The notes below the pieces were generated by a model. That model did not search any database and was not told the DNA's origin. It was given only the letters and a program-made list of their open reading frames with translations. Both the position numbers and the translations under genes were made by a program. Source: Micromonospora chersina (GTDB lineage Bacteria; Actinomycetota; Actinomycetes; Mycobacteriales; Micromonosporaceae). Taken from it: 64,000 bases of DNA. Below are positions 52,994 to 61,371 of this stretch, piece after piece; position 1 is the first letter of the stretch; each line of letters begins with the position of its first letter. The stretch lies in contig NZ_FMIB01000002.1 of assembly GCF_900091475.1 (NCBI RefSeq), positions 4,898,001 through 4,962,000 of the forward strand, written 5' to 3'.

Positions 52994-54196
52994 ATGACGA
53001 TCCGGCACACGCGACGGGTGTTCCTTTCCGCCGCCACGGTGATGGCGGCCGCGCTCGCCACCACGGCCTGTGGCAGCCCGCAGGACACCGCCTCCGGCGG
53101 CGGCGACGCCGCACCGGTCAAGGTCGGCCTCGTGTATTCCCAGTCCGGGCCGCTGGCCAGCTACGGCAAGCAGTACATCGAGGGCTTCAAGGCCGGCCTC
53201 GACTTCGCCACCAAGGGCACCGGCAAGGTCGGTGACCGGAAGGTCGAGCTGACCGAGGTCGACGACGCGGGCGACCCGGCGAAGGCGGTCTCCGCGGCCA
53301 AGGACCTCATCGGCAAGGGCACGAAGATCATCGCCGGTTCCACCTCGTCCGGCGTCGCCCTCCAGGTCGCCCCGATCGCGGCGCAGAACAAGGTCCTGTT
53401 CATCTCCGGCCCGGCCGCCACCGACGCGGTGACCGGCGCGAACAAGTACACGTTCCGCTCCGGCCGGCAGTCGTACCAGGACGTGGTGACCGCCAAGTCG
53501 TTCATCGGCGACGCCGCAGGCAAGAAGGTGGTCGTCTTCGCCCAGGACGGTGCCTTCGGTGACGCGAACGAGGCCGCCGTGAAGGCCGTGATCGGCGGCG
53601 CCGGCGCGACCGTGAGCAGCGTCCGGGCCCCGGCCAGCGCGACCGAGTTCACCCCGTTCGCCAGCCAGATCAAGGCCGCCAAGCCCGACCTGCTCTTCGT
53701 GGCCTGGGCCGGCACCACCGCCCCGGCCATGTGGCAGACCCTCGACCAGCAGGGCGTGCTGTCCTCCACGACTGTCGTCACCGGCCTGGACATCCGCGCC
53801 TCCTGGCCCACCTTCGGCGCGGCCGGCAGCAAGATCTCCTTCCTGTCGCACTACTTCGACGGGGCCAGCGACACCGAGGCCGCCAAGGCCGCCAAGGCCA
53901 AGATCCCGGGCGGCACGCTCGACCTGTTCCACCCGGACGGCTTCGCCGCCGCCCAGATGGTCGTGCGCGCCGTGCAGGAGGGCGGGGACGACGTGGACAA
54001 GATGATCAAGGCGCTGGAGGGCTGGCAGTTCGACGGCGTCAAGGGCAAGATGACCATCCGCGCCGAGGACCACGCGCTGCTCCAGCCGATGTACCAGGCG
54101 AAGCTCTCCGGCAGCGGGACCGCCTTCACGGCGGCCGCCCAGAAGACCCTGACCGGTGACGAAACCGCGCCGCCGGTCGCGCAGATGAAGGGCTGA
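52994..54196 (+). CDS. livJ: branched-chain amino acid-type ABC transporter substrate-binding lipoprotein
   Basis: The 400-residue protein has a twin-arginine-like motif (TRRVFLS) and lipobox LATTAC (Cys about residue 27), so it is a lipoprotein, perhaps Tat-exported. The mature part is a type I periplasmic binding protein: VKVGLVYSQSGPLASYGKQY and IAGSTSSGVALQVAPIAAQN. Leu/Ile/Val or related amides and amino acids are the usual ligands; the exact one is unknown. It heads the operon, 4 bases before the first ATPase gene. Confidence 0.92.
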   Translation: MTIRHTRRVFLSAATVMAAALATTACGSPQDTASGGGDAAPVKVGLVYSQSGPLASYGKQYIEGFKAGLDFATKGTGKVGDRKVELTEVDDAGDPAKAVSAAKDLIGKGTKIIAGSTSSGVALQVAPIAAQNKVLFISGPAATDAVTGANKYTFRSGRQSYQDVVTAKSFIGDAAGKKVVVFAQDGAFGDANEAAVKAVIGGAGATVSSVRAPASATEFTPFASQIKAAKPDLLFVAWAGTTAPAMWQTLDQQGVLSSTTVVTGLDIRASWPTFGAAGSKISFLSHYFDGASDTEAAKAAKAKIPGGTLDLFHPDGFAAAQMVVRAVQEGGDDVDKMIKALEGWQFDGVKGKMTIRAEDHALLQPMYQAKLSGSGTAFTAAAQKTLTGDETAPPVAQMKG

Positions 54197-54199
54197 CAA

Positions 54200-54943
54200 G
54201 TGCTCGCCACCCGCGGTCTGACCTGGCGGATCGGTGAGGTCGCCATCGTCGACTCCGTCTACCTCGACCTCGCGCCCGGGGAGTTCCTCGGCGTGATCGG
54301 GCCGAACGGCGCCGGCAAGACCTCCCTGTTCAACCTGATCACCGGCCTGCGCCGGCCCACCGAGGGGCGGATCCTGCTGGACGGGGCGGACGTCACCGAA
54401 CTCCCCCCGCACCGGCGGGCCCGGCTCGGCCTGGGGCGCACCTTCCAGGCGTCCTCGGTCTTCGGTTCGCTGACGGTGCGGGAGAACGTCCGGCTCGCCG
54501 TACAGGCGCACCGGGGTGGCTCGATGAAGCTGTGGCGGCGGGCGGCGGCCGACCGGGAGGTGGCCGCCGCCGCCGACGCGGCGCTCGACCGGGTCGGCCT
54601 CCACCACCGGGGTACGGCCCTCGCGGGCACCCTTGCCCACGGCGAGAAGCGCAAGCTGGAGATCGCCCTGCTGCTCGCCGGGGAGCCCCGCGTGATGCTG
54701 CTGGACGAGCCGATGGCCGGGGTGAGCGCCGAGGACGTGCCCGAACTGGTCAGCGTGATCAGGTCGCTGACCGGGGACAGCGGCCGGTCGGTGCTCATGG
54801 TGGAGCACCACATGGACGTGATCCTGGAGCTGGCCGACCGGATCGCCGTGATGCACCACGGCGCGCTGCTGGCCTGCGACACCCCGGACACCGTGATGGC
54901 CAACGCCACCGTGCAGGAGGCGTACCTGGGGGAATCGCTATGA
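54200..54943 (+). CDS. livG: ABC transporter ATP-binding protein (LivG type)
   Basis: The 247-residue ATPase has Walker A GVIGPNGAGKTSLFNLI and Walker B VMLLDEPMAGVS. The LSGGE signature is replaced by LAHGEKRKLEIALLL, as is usual for LivG (ALSYGEQR-like). The GTG at 54200 is the first possible start after the livJ stop. It pairs with LivF to power the permease heterodimer at the cytoplasmic face. It overlaps livF by four bases (ATGA). Confidence 0.93.
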   Translation: MLATRGLTWRIGEVAIVDSVYLDLAPGEFLGVIGPNGAGKTSLFNLITGLRRPTEGRILLDGADVTELPPHRRARLGLGRTFQASSVFGSLTVRENVRLAVQAHRGGSMKLWRRAAADREVAAAADAALDRVGLHHRGTALAGTLAHGEKRKLEIALLLAGEPRVMLLDEPMAGVSAEDVPELVSVIRSLTGDSGRSVLMVEHHMDVILELADRIAVMHHGALLACDTPDTVMANATVQEAYLGESL

Positions 54944-55665
54944 CGGAACCTGTCCTCAGCGTCGAGAACCTGTCGGTGCGGATCGCCGGGCTGCACATCC
55001 TCCAGGGGGTGTCGTTCGAGGTCGCGCCGACCGGGGTGACCGTCCTGCTCGGCCGCAACGGCGTCGGCAAGACCACCACGCTGCGCGCGATCGTCGGGCT
55101 CACCCCGCGCAACGGCGAGGTCCGGGGCACGGTCCGGATGGGCGCGCGCAGCCTGCTGGCCCGCCCCACCCACCGCCTGGTCCGCGACGGCCTCGGCTAC
55201 GTGCCGGAGGACCGCTGCGTGTTCGCCGGGCTCACCGTCACGGAGAACCTGCGGCTGGCCGAGCGGCGGGGCACGACACCGGCGTACGACAAGGTCTATG
55301 CCCTTTTCCCCGAGCTGGACCGGCGCGGACGGCAACGGGCCGGCTCGCTCTCCGGCGGGCAGCAGCAGATGCTCGCGATCGGCCGGGTGCTGCTCAACGA
55401 CAACCGGCTGCTGCTGGTCGACGAGCCGACCAAGGGGTTGGCGCCGAAGGTGGTGACCGAGGTGGCCGAGGTGCTGGAACGGGTCGCGGAATCCGTGCCG
55501 GTGCTGCTGGTCGAGCAGAACCTGGCCGTGGTGCGGCGACTGGCGAAGGACGCCGTGGTGCTCTCCGCCGGCCGGGTCGCCTGGACCGGCGATGCGCACG
55601 ACCTGCTGCTGGAGACTGCGCTGACCAAGTCGCTGCTGGGCGTGGGCGCGGAGGTCAAGGCATGA
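54940..55665 (+). CDS. livF: ABC transporter ATP-binding protein (LivF type)
   Basis: The 241-residue ATPase has Walker A VLLGRNGVGKTTTLRAIVG, the signature SLSGGQQQMLAIGRVLL and Walker B LLLVDEPTKGLAP. The segment GLGYVPEDRCVFAGLTVTEN is typical of LivF. The ATG at 54940 overlaps livG by four bases; the longer ORF reading upstream is antisense noise in the livG gene. It overlaps livH (ATGA) at its end. Confidence 0.94.
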   Translation: MTEPVLSVENLSVRIAGLHILQGVSFEVAPTGVTVLLGRNGVGKTTTLRAIVGLTPRNGEVRGTVRMGARSLLARPTHRLVRDGLGYVPEDRCVFAGLTVTENLRLAERRGTTPAYDKVYALFPELDRRGRQRAGSLSGGQQQMLAIGRVLLNDNRLLLVDEPTKGLAPKVVTEVAEVLERVAESVPVLLVEQNLAVVRRLAKDAVVLSAGRVAWTGDAHDLLLETALTKSLLGVGAEVKA

Positions 55666-56552
55666 GCACCGTGATCCTGTTGACGCTGACCGGGCTGGGC
55701 CTGGCCGCGCTCTACTTCCTGGTCGCCTCCGGCCTCTCCCTGGTCTTCGGCCTGGCCGACGTGCTCAACTTCGCGCACGGCCTCTTCCTCGGCGTGGGGG
55801 CGTACGCGACCTGGTGGGCGGCGGGCAACCTGCCCGGCGCCGGCCCGGACGGCCTCGGCTTCCTCGTGGCGGTCGCCTTCGGCGTGCTCGCCGGCGCGGT
55901 GGTGGCCGTGCTCGTCGAGCTGGTGCTGATCCGGCCGCTCTACTCCCGCACCATCGAACAGGTGCTGGTCACCGTCGGCCTGTCGCTGGCCGGGGTGGCG
56001 CTGCTCCAGGCCACCTGGGGCGCCGACGCGCGGCCGTTCCCGCGCCCGCGCTGGACCCGCGACGTGACCTCGGTGCTCGGCGCGCAGGTGCCGAACGCCG
56101 GGCTGCTGCTGATCGTCGCCGCCGCCGTGGTGCTCGGCGCGCTGCTCGCGTTCCTGCGGTTCACCCGGTACGGCCTGATCATCCGGGCCGGCGTGGAGAA
56201 CCGGGAGATGGTGACGGCGCTGGGCATCGACGTGCGCAAGGCGTTCACCCTGGTCTTCGCGATCGGCGGGGCGGCCGCCGCGCTGGCCGGCGCGCTCGGC
56301 TCGGTCTACTTCGGCACCGTCTCGCCCGGGCAGGGCGGTTCGCTGCTGATCTTCGCGTTCATCGTGGTGGTGATCGGCGGCATGGGCTCGGTGGTCGGGT
56401 CCGCGTACGCGGCGGTCGCGGTGGGGCTGCTGCAACAGTTCGTCAACTACTACGGCACGTCCGGGCTGGGTGACCTCTGCGTGGTCGGCCTGCTCGCCGT
56501 GGTGCTGCTGCTGCGTCCGCAGGGCCTGGCCGGAAAGGTGGCTCACGCATGA
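55662..56552 (+). CDS. livH: branched-chain amino acid-type ABC permease (LivH type)
   Basis: The 296-residue inner-membrane protein has about eight helices. LADVLNFAHGLFLGVGAYA is the LivH hallmark, and VENREMVTALGIDVRKAFTL is the EAA-like cytoplasmic loop that contacts the ATPases. It overlaps livF and livM by four bases each. Placing ATPase genes before the permeases differs from the E. coli livKHMGF order. Confidence 0.93.
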   Translation: MSTVILLTLTGLGLAALYFLVASGLSLVFGLADVLNFAHGLFLGVGAYATWWAAGNLPGAGPDGLGFLVAVAFGVLAGAVVAVLVELVLIRPLYSRTIEQVLVTVGLSLAGVALLQATWGADARPFPRPRWTRDVTSVLGAQVPNAGLLLIVAAAVVLGALLAFLRFTRYGLIIRAGVENREMVTALGIDVRKAFTLVFAIGGAAAALAGALGSVYFGTVSPGQGGSLLIFAFIVVVIGGMGSVVGSAYAAVAVGLLQQFVNYYGTSGLGDLCVVGLLAVVLLLRPQGLAGKVAHA

Positions 56553-57664
56553 CCGAGGTCAAGAGTCCCGAGGTCCCCGCGCCGCCCGCGGCGGTGCCCG
56601 ACGAGCTGACCCCCGGGCACTCCCGCTGGCACGGCCTGCGCCCGTACGCGCCGCTGGTCGCCCTGGTCGTGGCGGCGATCCTGCCGTACTCCACGGTCAA
56701 CCTGCCGGGCATCTTCGAGGGGCCGCTGAACTCGCCCGGCACCCTGCAACTGCTGGCCATCTGCCTGGTCTTCGGCGGGCTGGCCGCCGGCTACGACCTG
56801 CTCTTCGGGCGGACCGGGATGCTCTCCTTCGGGCACGCCCTCTACTTCGCCGCCGGGGTCTACGGCACCGACGTGCTGGTCACCCGGGCCGGGCTGCCGC
56901 TCTGGCAGGCCGCCCTGCTGACGGTCACCGGCGGGACGATCCTCGCCGCGCTGCTCGGTGCCGTCGCGCTGCGCACGGTCGGCATCGCGTTCGCCATGGT
57001 GACGCTCGCCTTCGCCCAGGTCGGGGCGATCCTGGTGGCCAGGGACTTCGGCGGGCTCACCGGCGGCGAGGAGGGGCTGCCGCTGGACGTCTCCGGGCTG
57101 CCGGCCGCCCTCGTCGGGGTCACCAACACGGTGAACCTCTACTGGCTGGCGCTGGCGTACCTGGCCCTCGTGGTCCTCGTGGTGCACCGGGTGAGCGGCT
57201 CGCCGACCGGGCGGGTGCTGGCCGGCCTGCGCGACGACGAGCGGCGGATCGGGGTGCTGGGGCTCGACCCGTACCGGTTCAAGCTTGTCGCGTTCACCCT
57301 GGCCGGCGGCCTGGCCACGGCCGGCGGGGTGGTCTACTGCCTGATCGTCGGCGGCGCCAGCCCGCACGTGACGTCGAGCGAGCTGACCCTGTCGCTGCTG
57401 GTCATGGTGGTGCTCGGCGGCCCCGGCACCCGCTGGGGCCCGGTGCTCGGCGGCATCCTCTACATGTACCTGGACCACCGCCTCACCGCCTTCGGCACCA
57501 GCGACGCGGTCAACAACCTCCCGGCCGTCCTGAGCCACCCCCTGAGCCAGCCCCTGTTCGTCCTGGGCACGGTCTTCATCCTGGCGGTCTACTTCTTCCC
57601 CGGCGGCCTGGCCAGCCTCCGCACCCGCCTGACCCCCCTCCTGACGGCCCTCCGCCGTCGCTGA
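56549..57664 (+). CDS. livM: branched-chain amino acid-type ABC permease (LivM type)
   Basis: The 371-residue protein has a hydrophilic N-terminus of about 35 residues and about nine membrane helices. GRTGMLSFGHALYFAAGVYG and LRDDERRIGVLGLDPYRFKL (EAA-like loop) are LivM features. It completes the transporter of five genes with overlapping stops and starts. The operon is followed after 20 bases by a family A hairpin. Confidence 0.93.
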   Translation: MTEVKSPEVPAPPAAVPDELTPGHSRWHGLRPYAPLVALVVAAILPYSTVNLPGIFEGPLNSPGTLQLLAICLVFGGLAAGYDLLFGRTGMLSFGHALYFAAGVYGTDVLVTRAGLPLWQAALLTVTGGTILAALLGAVALRTVGIAFAMVTLAFAQVGAILVARDFGGLTGGEEGLPLDVSGLPAALVGVTNTVNLYWLALAYLALVVLVVHRVSGSPTGRVLAGLRDDERRIGVLGLDPYRFKLVAFTLAGGLATAGGVVYCLIVGGASPHVTSSELTLSLLVMVVLGGPGTRWGPVLGGILYMYLDHRLTAFGTSDAVNNLPAVLSHPLSQPLFVLGTVFILAVYFFPGGLASLRTRLTPLLTALRRR

Positions 57665-57683
57665 CCCCCCCGTCCCTCGCCGT

Positions 57684-57744
57684 GTCGATCAAGAAGTTCG
57701 CGTCAGGAAATCCGCCGTAGGATGACGCAAACTTCTTGATCAAC
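57684..57744. repeat. hairpin repeat, family A copy 3
   Basis: Left arm 57684-57705 (begins GTCGATCAAGAAGTTCGCG) and right arm 57723-57744 are inverted repeats with 2 mismatches in 22. Here the flanking genes run in the same direction: it ends livM and its right arm stops 11 bases before the SDR start codon, so the SDR Shine-Dalgarno GGGGAGGGG directly abuts the hairpin. Confidence 0.85.
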
Positions 57745-57755
57745 GGGGAGGGGTC

Positions 57756-58505
57756 ATGGGGGAGAGCAGGCTCGCCGTCGTCAGTGGGGGTGGGACCGGG
57801 ATCGGGGCTGCCGTTGCTCGGGGGCTCGTCGACGACGGGTACGACGTGTTGATCGTGGGGCGGCGGCTTGATGTGCTGGCTGGTGCCGCCGAACGGATCT
57901 CGAAGGAGTCCGGGCGGGCGGGTGCTGTTACCGCGGTGGCCGCCGATCTGACCGATCCGGCACAGGTGTCGGCCGTCGTTTCGGCGGTCGGGGAGCGGGC
58001 CGTCGATGCCGTGGTGAACAACGCCGGTGGTTACCTGGGCGGGGCGACCGACACGCTCGCCGACGTGGCGGGCTGGTGGCGGGCCAACCTGGACGCCAAC
58101 GTGCTCACCGCGGTCCTGCTCACCGAGGCGCTGCTGCCCGCCCTGCGCCGCCCCGGCGGCCGGGTGGTGCTGCTCAGCTCGATCGCCGCGCAGCGGGGCG
58201 GCGGCGGGCCGTACTCGGCGGCGAAGGCCGCGCTGCACGGCTGGGCGTACGACCTCGCCGCCCAGCTCGGTCCGGAACAGATCACGGTCAACGTGGTCAG
58301 CCCCGGGTACGTGGCCGAGACCGAGTTCTTCGGCGACCGGATGACCCCGGAGGGGCACGCCAAGCGGGTGGCCGCCACCCTCGTCGGCCGGGCCGGCGTG
58401 CCGGACGACATCGCGGCGGCCGTCCGCTACCTGGTCGGCCCGTCCGCCGGCTACGTCACCGGCCAGGTGCTCGGCGTCAACGGCGGCTCCGTCCTCGGCC
58501 GCTGA
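57756..58505 (+). CDS. short-chain dehydrogenase/reductase (SDR)
   Basis: The 249-residue oxidoreductase has the classical cofactor motif VVSGGGTGIGAAVARGL, NNAGG, the active-site Ser in LLSSIAAQRGG and YSAAKAALHG (YxxxK), plus the C-terminal GQVLGVNGGSVLG. The Gly-rich loop and following Arg (GRRLDVLAG) suggest NADP(H). The substrate is unknown. It follows a repeat hairpin and ends at a bidirectional terminator. Base composition at its 5' end is slightly lower in GC than its neighbours. Confidence 0.92.
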   Translation: MGESRLAVVSGGGTGIGAAVARGLVDDGYDVLIVGRRLDVLAGAAERISKESGRAGAVTAVAADLTDPAQVSAVVSAVGERAVDAVVNNAGGYLGGATDTLADVAGWWRANLDANVLTAVLLTEALLPALRRPGGRVVLLSSIAAQRGGGGPYSAAKAALHGWAYDLAAQLGPEQITVNVVSPGYVAETEFFGDRMTPEGHAKRVAATLVGRAGVPDDIAAAVRYLVGPSAGYVTGQVLGVNGGSVLGR

Positions 58506-58555
58506 GACGCGGAAGGGCGGCGGCCCCCCGTGTGGCCACCGCCCTTCCCCGCGTC
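58506..58555. terminator. bidirectional hairpin terminator
   Basis: GACGCGGAAGGGCGG (58506-58520) pairs with 58539-58555 (CCGCCCTTCCCCGCGTC) with a 2-base bulge, and an inner GGCC/GGCC pairing extends the stem. It lies between the convergent SDR and lipoprotein genes. Confidence 0.8.
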
Positions 58556-58560
58556 GCGGG

Positions 58561-59394
58561 TCAGCCGTTCAACATCTCGTACGCCGACGCCGGCGCCTTC
58601 TGCACCTCGTCACCGGCGGGCGCGGTGAGCTTCGGCGCCTTGCCGAAGTCGTAGTACCGGGTCACCAGCTTCATGGCCTTCTGCTTGCCGGCGGCCGGGA
58701 CCTCCAGCGTCAGCGAGGCGAGGTTCCCGTCCGGGCCGACGACCGCGGTGAACGGGACCTTCTTCGCCGCGTCGCCCAGCGCCGCCACGTCGACCGCGTC
58801 AAAGGCGCTCTGCACGTCGGCGTTGTCGGTCAGGTCGGCGAAGCCGGTGTACGTACCGTTGCCCTTGTCCTCGACCGTGTCCGAGGTCCGGATGATCGCG
58901 GCGGTGTTGGCCGGGTCGGCCCCCTGGTAGACGGGCGCCTCCGACCCGTCGGACAGCTTGGTCCGGTCCAGCGCCATCCAGCGCTTCGGGAGCTTCAGCA
59001 TGTCGTGCAGGCCGGGCATGCCGGTCAGCTTGACCCGCATCCAGAGGTCCTTCTCGATCACCCGGAACGTCATGTTCATGGTGAACTCCGGGTCGTCGTT
59101 CTTCTGCGACATCCCCAGCTCCATGCCGTGCGCCGCCGGGTCGACCACGCCCGTGAACTTGTCGGCGCCGTCCAGCGTCGAGAAGCGGAACGCCGGGTCC
59201 TTCTCGTCCGGCACGGCGGCCAGGAGCGTGGCTTTGGGGTCGGCCGACGCGGACGCGCCAGGGGTGAACTCGGCGCCCTCGGAGGCGCCGTCGCCGGTGC
59301 CGCATCCCGTGGACAGGGCGGTGGCTGCCAGCACGGCGGTCGCGAGGGCCGCGACCCGCCGGAACGTCGCGGCGGTGCCGGTACGCTGCGTCAT
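58561..59394 (-). CDS. LppX/LprG-like lipoprotein
   Basis: The 277-residue protein has a signal peptide with lipobox LSTGC (Cys about residue 32). The mature domain (about 50-277) resembles the LppX/LprAFG lipid-binding fold: FRVIEKDLWMRVKLTGMPGL, KRWMALDRTKL and FTAVVGPDGNLASLTLEV. Such proteins carry lipids or glycolipids across the envelope in mycobacteria. The cargo here is unknown. ATG at 59394 was preferred; an in-frame GTG lies at 59409. It is divergent from the SARP gene across about 140 bases. Confidence 0.85.
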   Translation of the reverse strand: MTQRTGTAATFRRVAALATAVLAATALSTGCGTGDGASEGAEFTPGASASADPKATLLAAVPDEKDPAFRFSTLDGADKFTGVVDPAAHGMELGMSQKNDDPEFTMNMTFRVIEKDLWMRVKLTGMPGLHDMLKLPKRWMALDRTKLSDGSEAPVYQGADPANTAAIIRTSDTVEDKGNGTYTGFADLTDNADVQSAFDAVDVAALGDAAKKVPFTAVVGPDGNLASLTLEVPAAGKQKAMKLVTRYYDFGKAPKLTAPAGDEVQKAPASAYEMLNG

Positions 59395-59537
59395 CTTCGT
59401 TCGACTCACTTTCCCAGGTGGCTGTTGCACCGGGAGTCTGGCACTCCGTCACGGCCGTCCCGCTGCCGATATGCTGCCGTCCGACTGCCGTGGGCCGCCG
59501 CGGCGGGCGGCCGGGGGGTACAGGAGCGGAAACTCGC

Positions 59538-61334
59538 ATGTCAGAGGCGTTGCGCTTCGAGATCCTGGGCCCGCAGCGGGCCTGGTACGCGGACCGCCCG
59601 CTCGACCTCGGCCCCGGCAAGCAGCGTGCCGTGCTGGCCGTGCTGCTGCTCGCCGAGGGGCGTCCCGTGCCGACCGGGCAGATCGTCGACGCGGTGTGGC
59701 CCGAGGAGCCACCGGCGAACGGCCCGAACGTGGTGCAGAAGTACGTGGCCGGGCTGCGCCGGGTGCTCGAACCCGACCGGTCGCCGCGTACCCCGGCGCA
59801 GGTGCTGACGCTCACCGACGCCGGGTACCTGCTGCGGATCCCGCCCGAGGCGGTGGACGCGGTCCGCTTCGAGCGGGGCGTGCGACGGGCCCGGCAGTGG
59901 CAGGCGGCGGGGCGTACCGAGGACGCGCTGGCCGAGGTGACCGGCGCCCTGGAACGGTGGCAGGGGGAGCCGTTCACCGGGTTCACCGGCGCGTACTTCG
60001 ACGCCGCCCGGCACCGGCTGGTGGAGCTGCGGGCCGTCGCCCTGGAGACGCGCACCGAGCTGGAGCTGGCCAGCGGCCGGCACGGCGAGCTGGTCGGCCG
60101 GCTCGTCGAACTGGTGGCCGAGTTCCCGGTCCGCGAGCGGCTGCGCCACCAGCTCATGCTGGCGCTGCACCGCGGCGGCCGGCAGGCCGAGGCGCTGGCC
60201 GCCTACCGGGACTTCGCCGACCTGCTCCGCGAGGAGTACGGCATCGAGCCCGGCGAGGCCCTCCAGGACCTGCACCGGCGCATCCTCCGCTCCGACCCCT
60301 CCCTGACCCCACAGGCGCCACCGGCGTCGTCCGAGCCCCTCGCCCCGCCCGCGCCGGAGGCCGTGCCGGCACCCCGGGCCGGCGACACCCCGGACGGCAC
60401 GGGCCTGCCGGACGGGTCGACGTCCGCCGCACCGGAAGCGGTCGCCGTCCGGCCGGCGCCCGCCCCGATGCCGAGCGGACCGGTTCCCGCGCCCGCCCCG
60501 ACGCCGAGCGCCACCGGACCGGCCCCCGCTGCCGCGCCGGTCCCGCCGGCCGCGCCGGGCTGGGCCCCCGGGCCCGCCGGACCGCTGACCCCGGTGCCGC
60601 ACGCCCTCCTGGTCGCCATGAACCAGCCGGCCGACGCGCCGGCCGACCGCCGCGCGCCCGGCTGGGTCCGGCTCGCCGCGACGCTGGCCGGCACCGCCAC
60701 CGTGCTGGTGTCGTTCGGCTCGCTCACCTGGGCCGTGGTCCTCGGGTACGCGCTCTGGCGGCGCAGCTGGCGTCTCGCCCTGGCGGGCATCGGCTACTTC
60801 CTGCTCGTCTTCAGCGTCTTCGTCCTCGCGGTCACCAGCCCGGAGACCGAGGAGATCAGCGACGGGGAGGCCATCTACCTCATCGTCGCGATGGGCACCT
60901 GCTGGCTGCTCGGCACCGCGCACGTCGTGCTGCTCAACCCCACCATCTGGGCGGCCGTCGGCGGGCTGTTCTGGACCGGCCGGCAGCGCACCGACGAGCA
61001 GCGGCGGCTGCGCCGGGAGCAGGCCCGCTACCTGCTGCACCACTATCCGGCCGCCCGGGCCGAGCTGCGCATCGGCCGCCCGGACCTGCTCCGCACCTAC
61101 GACGACGGCGGCCTGGTCGACGTCAACGCCGTGCCCGATGCGGTGCTGGCCACCCTGCCCGGGCTGACCGTCGACCAGCGCCGCCAGGTGGCGGTCGACC
61201 GCTGGCTGCGCGGCCCGTACCTGTCGCTGGAGGAACTGGCCGGGCGGTGCCACCTGCCGCCCGCGGCGACCGAGACACTCCGGGACGTGCTGCTCTTCCT
61301 GCCGCCCGAGCCGCCGCCCGTCCGGCACTCGTGA
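59538..61334 (+). CDS. SARP/AfsR-type regulator with membrane helices and a helix-hairpin-helix C-terminus
   Basis: The 598-residue protein starts with an OmpR-like winged helix (about residues 5-95: FEILGPQRAWYADRPLDLG, NVVQKYVAGLRRVLEP) and a bacterial transcriptional activation domain (about 100-245, ending EEYGIEPGEALQDLHRRIL). A long Pro/Ala linker (about 255-370) follows. Three to four membrane helices lie at about 375-475 (LAATLAGTATVLVSFGSLTW, LALAGIGYFLLVFSVFVLAV, YLIVAMGTCWLLGTAHVVLL). The C-terminal cytosolic part has LVDVNAVPDAVLATLPGL, a helix-hairpin-helix-like segment. SARP proteins usually activate secondary metabolism; membrane anchoring is unusual. The ATG follows AGGAGCGG. 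Confidence 0.88.
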   Translation: MSEALRFEILGPQRAWYADRPLDLGPGKQRAVLAVLLLAEGRPVPTGQIVDAVWPEEPPANGPNVVQKYVAGLRRVLEPDRSPRTPAQVLTLTDAGYLLRIPPEAVDAVRFERGVRRARQWQAAGRTEDALAEVTGALERWQGEPFTGFTGAYFDAARHRLVELRAVALETRTELELASGRHGELVGRLVELVAEFPVRERLRHQLMLALHRGGRQAEALAAYRDFADLLREEYGIEPGEALQDLHRRILRSDPSLTPQAPPASSEPLAPPAPEAVPAPRAGDTPDGTGLPDGSTSAAPEAVAVRPAPAPMPSGPVPAPAPTPSATGPAPAAAPVPPAAPGWAPGPAGPLTPVPHALLVAMNQPADAPADRRAPGWVRLAATLAGTATVLVSFGSLTWAVVLGYALWRRSWRLALAGIGYFLLVFSVFVLAVTSPETEEISDGEAIYLIVAMGTCWLLGTAHVVLLNPTIWAAVGGLFWTGRQRTDEQRRLRREQARYLLHHYPAARAELRIGRPDLLRTYDDGGLVDVNAVPDAVLATLPGLTVDQRRQVAVDRWLRGPYLSLEELAGRCHLPPAATETLRDVLLFLPPEPPPVRHS

Positions 61335-61371
61335 CTCGGACCGGCGACGCCCCGCCTGGTAGAAATGCCGG

